Assembly: GCA_034716415.1 (NCBI GenBank)
Contig: JAYEJB010000005.1
Span: 1-51,686, forward strand
DNA from: JAYEJB01 sp034716415
Lineage (GTDB): Bacteria > Patescibacteriota > Patescibacteriia > SG8-24
Direction of reading: 5' to 3'
Length of the DNA stretch: 51,686 nucleotides
Under the pieces are notes generated by a model. That model saw only the letters and a list, made by a program, of their open reading frames with translations, had not been told where the DNA came from and did no database searches. Every line of letters begins with the position of its first letter. The stretch's first letter is position 1. A program made the position numbers and the translations under genes. Positions 47,151-51,686 of the stretch are shown here, piece by piece.

Positions 47151-47498
47151 ATGGATGAAGAGTTTGATCGCGAATTTGTAGAATTCGTCGTTAAGGCAAT
47201 CGTTAACAACCCGGATGATGTGAGGGCCGAGAGGACCATCGACGAGAGAGGCGTCCTCATCACCCTGCACGTCAACCCCGAAGACATGGGTTACGTCATC
47301 GGTAAGAGCGGGCAGACCGCCCGGTCGATCCGCACACTGCTCAAGATCGTAGGCGCCAAGAACAACGCCCGCGTCAACCTGAAAATCTTCGAACCGGAAG
47401 GCAGCCGGAGGTTCTCCGACGCCCCAAGGCAGCCGGAGGCAGCTCCGCCCGAAGAAGAAGAGGACATCGACACATCAGCTGTCGACCTCAAGATATAG
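47151..47498 (+). CDS. khpA: KhpA-like KH-domain RNA-binding protein
   Basis: 115 residues from the ATG at 47151 (MDEEFDREFVEFVVKAIVNNP, split here as DEEFDREFVE / FVVKAIVNNP). Matches KhpA: VIGKSGQTARSIRTLLKIVGAK contains the G-x-x-G loop (GKSGQ). Acidic C-terminal tail. KhpA binds RNA, usually with KhpB, and affects cell growth and division. Located after rpsP as in many bacteria. Upstream in-frame codons encode repeat-like residues and are rejected. Confidence 0.88.
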   Translation: MDEEFDREFVEFVVKAIVNNPDDVRAERTIDERGVLITLHVNPEDMGYVIGKSGQTARSIRTLLKIVGAKNNARVNLKIFEPEGSRRFSDAPRQPEAAPPEEEEDIDTSAVDLKI

Positions 47499-47539
47499 TA
47501 GGAAAGCGACCCAAACAATCCCGGAATTGGTTTGCAAAC

Positions 47540-47567
47540 AAAGATCCCGCGTAAGCGGGGTCTTTTG
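47540..47567 (+). terminator. Terminator between khpA and the transposase
   Basis: AAGATCCCGC/GCGGGGTCTT with loop GTAA, then TTGATT. Confidence 0.75.
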
Positions 47568-47584
47568 ATTCCTATTTCTCCAAG

Positions 47585-47628
47585 AGGTGTCCCCCCTCAC
47601 CCTTAAGTGGGGCCAGGCCCCAAAATTT
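47585..47628. repeat. Left REP-like end of the transposase element
   Basis: GAGGTGTCCCCC, a spacer, then the GGGGCCAGGCCCC palindrome. Same orientation as the copy at 48210-48250. Confidence 0.75.
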
Positions 47629-47664
47629 GCACTTACAAATACAGCATGGTAAGGGAAATCGGCT

Positions 47665-48255
47665 ATGACGCGCATGCCCAGAATTATCGCTGAGGATATC
47701 GACGTCTACCATGCGGTTACGAGAGGCAATAATCGCATGCCTGTCTTTTCAGACACTGACGACCATCTCGCATATCTGGCGATTATACAAAAATATAAAA
47801 CACTTCTTCGCTTCAGGGTATACAATTATATCCTGATGCCCAACCATGTTCATTTATTGCTGGATGTTTGCGGTAAAAACCTATCAAACATCATGATGAG
47901 AATTAACCTTTCATACTCACTTCGACATAAACGAAAATATGATCGAACGGGTCACTTGTGGGAAAAGCGCTTTTGGAGCGATGTCATCCAGGATGAGAAA
48001 TACTTCCTCACCTGTGCTGCATATATCGAACTGAACTGTGTCCGTGCGGATATCGTCGCGCACCCTGCCGATTATCGCTGGTCCAGCTATAATAAACTGG
48101 CTTTCGGGACAAAGGATGTTATTGTAGATTATAGTGACATATATCTGGAGCTGGGCTCTATTCCCGAGAATAGGATGGTTGCTTATAGGGCGATGATAAA
48201 ACTATTTGAGAGGTGTCCCCCTTCAAACTTAACTGGGGCCAGGCCCCAAACGTGA
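47665..48255 (+). mobile_element. REP-associated tyrosine transposase (Y1_Tnp / TnpA_REP)
   Basis: 196 residues. HUH nuclease fold: VYHAVTRGNNRMPVF, then YILMPNHVHLLLDV (HxH motif), WEKRFWSDVIQD, and the catalytic Tyr in YFLTCAAYIELNCVRA. It is AT-rich and flanked by direct REP-like ends GAGGTGTCCCCC...GGGGCCAGGCCCC. The right end forms the gene's own C-terminus (ERCPPSNLTGARPQ). It has split the khpA-trmD junction. Likely a single-strand transposase that mobilises REP-type repeats; intact frame. Confidence 0.88.
48210..48250. repeat. Right REP-like end overlapping transposase 3' end
   Basis: GAGGTGTCCCCC then GGGGCCAGGCCCC, in the last codons of the transposase and directly before the trmD ATG. 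Confidence 0.75.
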
Positions 48256-48256
48256 A

Positions 48257-48964
48257 ATGAAGAAAAAAAAGAAAATTAGGTTCGACATCATCTCGATATT
48301 TCCCGGCATGTTCGGGGGATATTTCGGGGATTCGATCATCGGGCGGGCTGTGAAAAATAAGCTGATCGATATTCGGTTGCACGATCTGCGCAAGTGGACC
48401 AAGGACCGACACCACAAGGTGGATGACAAGCCGTTCGGTGGCGGGCCGGGGATGGTGATGATGGTGGGACCGTTTTATAAGGCGGTGAAGTCGTTGAGGT
48501 TGCGGCGTTTCAAAGCTAAGGAGCTAAGGAGCTTAGGAGCTAAGGAGCGTGTTGTTTTGATGTCGGCTAAGGGTAAGCGGTTTACGCATAAGCATGCCGT
48601 GCGACTGGCTAAGTATGACCGTATCGTCCTGCTTTGCGGGCGTTACGAGGGCGTGGACGAACGCGTGGCTAAAAAGATCGCTGACGAGGAGATTTCTATC
48701 GGTGACTTCGTCCTTACCGGCGGCGAACTGCCAGCTATGGTCATCGTCGACGCTGTCGCGCGTCATATCCCCGGCGTCCTCGGTAAGGCCGAATCGCTCG
48801 AAGCCGAATCCCACACCGAGGAGGGCGTCACCGAATATCCTCAATACACCCGACCGGCCGACTTCTCCCCTACTCCAGGCAAACACTGGCGCATCCCCAA
48901 GATTCTCCTTTCCGGCGACCATAAGAAAGTCAGAGACTGGCGTAAAGAGAAGTCAGGTAAATAA
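48257..48964 (+). CDS. trmD: tRNA (guanine-N1)-methyltransferase TrmD
   Basis: 235 residues. SPOUT knot fold: FDIISIFPGMF, DDKPFGGGPGMVMM, LCGRYEGVDERV, EISIGDFVLTGGELPAMVIVDAVAR (split ISIGDFVLTGGE / PAMVIVDA). Methylates G37 of tRNAs to prevent frameshifts. Codons 87-98 (AKELRSLGAKER) are an 8-nt-period array GCTAAGGA x2, GCTTAGGA, GCTAAGGA, inserted in a loop. The start codon lies two bases after the transposase stop and the REP end, so its original ribosome site is gone or shared; AAACGTGAAATG gives no strong Shine-Dalgarno. Confidence 0.95.
   Translation: MKKKKKIRFDIISIFPGMFGGYFGDSIIGRAVKNKLIDIRLHDLRKWTKDRHHKVDDKPFGGGPGMVMMVGPFYKAVKSLRLRRFKAKELRSLGAKERVVLMSAKGKRFTHKHAVRLAKYDRIVLLCGRYEGVDERVAKKIADEEISIGDFVLTGGELPAMVIVDAVARHIPGVLGKAESLEAESHTEEGVTEYPQYTRPADFSPTPGKHWRIPKILLSGDHKKVRDWRKEKSGK
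48515..48549. repeat. In-frame 8-nt array inside trmD
   Basis: GCTAAGGA, GCTAAGGA, GCTTAGGA, GCTAAGGA, GCG; same motif as intergenic arrays at 41721 and 44036. Confidence 0.85.
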
Positions 48965-48988
48965 ACACCGGTCACGGACCGGTGTTTT
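48963..48988 (+). terminator. Terminator of trmD
   Basis: AAACACCGGT/ACCGGTGTTT, 10 perfect pairs, loop CACGG, then TGACA. Confidence 0.75.
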
Positions 48989-49015
48989 GACACACCCAGT
49001 GCTTATTGTTAAGCT
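48987..49015 (+). promoter_or_regulatory. Promoter of the gene at 49040
   Basis: TTGACA (shared with the terminator end), 17 bases, TAAGCT. Confidence 0.6.
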
Positions 49016-49039
49016 TCGACTAATCACACGGAGGTATCG

Positions 49040-49660
49040 ATGCGTGAAGAAATATTGAACATTGAAAACGAGACCCTGGCTGACTTTGTCGTCAAGGTCC
49101 ATGCGGACAGCAAGACTTTGATGGTCGATGTCCATAATCCAGACTGCTGTCCGGGACCTAGTCATCCTGTCAGTCCAAAAAGTTCGACCCGCATCCCGAT
49201 CGCCATGACCAGACCGATGAAGAGATGCAGAAAATTCTTCTCCGGAAGACTTCGCTTGAAACTGAACGACCACGCGCCGCAGGTCGCCTTCCGCCATGAT
49301 TATGAGATGAAGCGGCGTGGCCGACACACATTGCGCCTTCTGCCGTATGGTGATTATTCATTCTCAGCCCAGCTCGACCGACCTTTCGAACAGATCGAAT
49401 TCGTCAACGAGGATCCGGACAAAGCAATCGTCGCGTCACTTTCGGACGGACCCAAGGGCACTTTCCAGATATGCCTATCCTCGGACGAATGGTGGAGCAG
49501 TATCTGGTTCGAAAATATTCCACCCGGTGAAAGAGCGACACTGCCTCCAGGATTTACAAAGACCATCAACGGAGCATCATTCAGCGGTACCAAGGACGTC
49601 CACTGGCACCTATGTCCAAGCTATGACGGCACCCTAAAAATAGTGATGTGGTGCAGATAG
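49040..49660 (+). CDS. Unknown soluble protein
   Basis: 206 residues with GGAGG site. Beta-rich: FVVKVHADSKTLMVDVHNPD, RGRHTLRLLPYGDYSFSAQL, CLSSDEWWSSIWFENI, and a Cys-Cys near the start (PDCCPG). No membrane segment or family recognised. It carries its own promoter and terminator, so independently controlled. Confidence 0.6.
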   Translation: MREEILNIENETLADFVVKVHADSKTLMVDVHNPDCCPGPSHPVSPKSSTRIPIAMTRPMKRCRKFFSGRLRLKLNDHAPQVAFRHDYEMKRRGRHTLRLLPYGDYSFSAQLDRPFEQIEFVNEDPDKAIVASLSDGPKGTFQICLSSDEWWSSIWFENIPPGERATLPPGFTKTINGASFSGTKDVHWHLCPSYDGTLKIVMWCR

Positions 49661-49682
49661 CTGGCGCCGACATCTATCGATT

Positions 49683-49708
49683 ATCCCCGTACTCCGAGGG
49701 GATTTTTT
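49683..49708 (+). terminator. Terminator
   Basis: ATCCCC/AGGGGAT with TTTTTTATTATTG after. Confidence 0.7.
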
Positions 49709-49712
49709 ATTA

Positions 49713-49741
49713 TTGACCATCCGTCTATCACATGCTAAAGT
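49713..49741 (+). promoter_or_regulatory. Promoter of the gene at 49772
   Basis: TTGACC, 17 bases, TAAAGT. Confidence 0.5.
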
Positions 49742-49771
49742 CGGTCATCGACCTTTGAAAGGAGGGTTAGG

Positions 49772-50458
49772 ATGTCTAATCTAGCAGATGAACTCATCAA
49801 AGAGCTGAAAGCACTCATGATGTTCGGAGTGACAGACCCAAGACATTCGCAGATGATCGAACACGCGATGCGCTTCATAACACCAGTCATCGAACGCATC
49901 GCTGCAGAACGGTTCGAGCTGAAACCGCAGGATGAGATTGACACGACCAGGGCAGCCCATGCCATCTCCAGATTCACGGGATGCCAGGTCGACAAAATTG
50001 GCATCGTGCGCGCTCCACCGACTAGGGAGCTGGCCGATTTCCATCCATGGTGGAAAGAGGAGCGCATCTACAACCAAAACATGTCGACACTCTGGGACGA
50101 CGAGCGCCTGCCACCCAAGACTTTGGCGGCCTCGACAGCCGACGAGGGCAGCACCCTGAAGAGCGATGCGATCATGGAGTACCTGCTCGCCCTCGGCTAC
50201 TCGACCGCCCAGGCCATCAACACCGCCGTAAACGGCATGAGTTGGGTAGGTCGATGTGAGCACATGGGCTATGTACTTTGGTACGCAACCGTCTTCCCGA
50301 TCCTGCAGACGTTCTGCCAGACCGCGGCCTTCTACCAACGCGACGAATCACGCGCCGCAGTCGCGCTGCTACGGGATATGACCGATTACTTGCCTATCGG
50401 GCGAGACACGCTTATCTACCGCAATGGCTGGATCATACTAGCCGCTCCCGAAGCATAG
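49772..50458 (+). CDS. Unknown soluble protein
   Basis: 228 residues with GAAAGGAGG upstream. Helix-rich: SNLADELIKELKALMMFG, then EHAMRFITPVIERIA, then WWKEERIYNQNMSTLW, and a C-terminal part with AFYQRDESRAAVALLRDM and RDTLIYRNGWIILAA. No motif of a known enzyme. Immediately upstream of the rRNA promoters with its own terminator. Confidence 0.6.
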   Translation: MSNLADELIKELKALMMFGVTDPRHSQMIEHAMRFITPVIERIAAERFELKPQDEIDTTRAAHAISRFTGCQVDKIGIVRAPPTRELADFHPWWKEERIYNQNMSTLWDDERLPPKTLAASTADEGSTLKSDAIMEYLLALGYSTAQAINTAVNGMSWVGRCEHMGYVLWYATVFPILQTFCQTAAFYQRDESRAAVALLRDMTDYLPIGRDTLIYRNGWIILAAPEA

Positions 50459-50463
50459 TCTAA

Positions 50464-50492
50464 ACAGCCCACAACCTGGGGCTTTTTTATTA
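50464..50492 (+). terminator. Terminator before the rRNA promoters
   Basis: AGCCC/GGGCT with T6; insulates the rRNA operon. Confidence 0.75.
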
Positions 50493-50502
50493 CCCCGAAA
50501 AC

Positions 50503-50531
50503 TTGACAATCATCCCTATATCCGTTATATT
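50503..50531 (+). promoter_or_regulatory. rRNA promoter P1
   Basis: TTGACA (50503-50508), 17 bases, TATATT (50526-50531). Confidence 0.8.
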
Positions 50532-50829
50532 ACCCGGCGAGCGTTCGAGGCCTTATTTTTCGCTAAAAATAGGCAAATCGGACACTCGTTTCATTTCCGC
50601 ACTGGGGTTCTTGACTTAAAAATCGAGCTGACCTACAATGCGGTGGCTGAAAGAAATCAGCCAACAGGGACTTTGACAATGTGAACGAGATAACCCATGC
50701 CCTGAGTGAAATCCGCTTCGCGGATGAATCGAAGGGCAAACAACTTGGGCCCGGACCTTCATGGTTCGGGCGAGCAAGGAACGTCTATAATCCTCTAGTT
50801 GAGTACCTGCCGACTTCGGTCGCAGGAAC
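50532..50829 (+). other. rRNA leader region
   Basis: Between P1 and the mature 16S end. It includes P2, the palindromic CCTTATTTTTCGCTAAAAATAGG (about 50552-50575), and hairpins GAAATCCGC-TTC-GCGGATG (about 50708-50727) and CCTGCCGACTTCGGTCGCAGG (about 50808-50825). The last is suited to RNase III processing next to the 16S end. Confidence 0.6.
50611..50639 (+). promoter_or_regulatory. rRNA promoter P2
   Basis: TTGACT (50611-50616), 17 bases, TACAAT (50634-50639). Confidence 0.75.

Positions 50830-51686
<857 letters not shown>

Overview
The window looks like a stretch of a small-genome bacterium of the Candidate Phyla Radiation (Patescibacteria, probably a Parcubacteria-type lineage). This is inferred from three things: the partial 16S rRNA at 50830-51686, which has a non-canonical 515-region (GCAGCGG instead of GCCGCGG); a short SMC protein with almost no hinge; and many small membrane or secreted proteins of unknown function among a few core genes. 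I could not place it in a named phylum without a tree. Most of the DNA is moderately GC-rich. Three AT-rich patches look acquired: the tRNA-Glu island at about 3030-4200, the gene at 40358-40954, and the transposase at 47665-48255.

Left part (1-12.5 kb): a truncated MltB-like transglycosylase, tsaE and tsaD (tRNA t6A synthesis), a SemiSWEET-like protein and tRNA-Glu(TTC). The 3' end of the tRNA and its terminator are repeated 1131 bp downstream, and the DNA between the copies carries a HicB/HicA-like toxin-antitoxin pair. Next comes a tightly packed plus-strand cluster: DUF4956 membrane protein, divergent metallophosphoesterase, CotH-kinase/beta-helix protein, and VTC-type polyphosphate polymerase domain protein. 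A second PQ-loop protein and a small membrane protein follow. On the minus strand, a DEAD-box helicase with a roughly 130-nt structured leader precedes a GreA-like factor.

Middle (12.5-38 kb): an NRDE/TANGO2-like protein; separate coaB-like and coaC-like genes; a CNNM/CBS membrane protein; a membrane HExxH protein; a pilin; a nucleoside phosphorylase; DUF4230; and a histidine kinase with its response regulator. A secreted matrixin-type protease follows. Four genes encode a repeated ~130-residue family (21.6-27.1 kb). Also here are a lipoprotein gene split by an in-frame TAG, a three-domain USP-CDF-NifX-like protein, a CYTH protein, a thioredoxin-CcdA fusion, a methyltransferase, Hsp20 and a VanW-family protein.

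Right part (38-51.7 kb): a 1.1-kb gene-free block holds a MITE-like element, a 57-bp-arm inverted repeat, and a promoter-driven, multi-hairpin RNA with a tRNA-like T-arm. That RNA ends in a terminator just before a CDF metal-efflux gene, so it is either a leader/riboswitch or an independent structured RNA. ClpP, an HtrA-like protease, an NrnA-type DHH phosphoesterase, the short SMC, rpsP, khpA, a REP-associated transposase, trmD, two unknown genes and the rRNA operon start (two promoters) follow.

Across the window, intergenic regions carry purine-rich arrays with an 8-nt period, often followed by their complement. One such array is embedded in frame in trmD. These arrays, the structured RNA, the ~130-residue family and the CotH-VTC locus are the least explained parts of the window.
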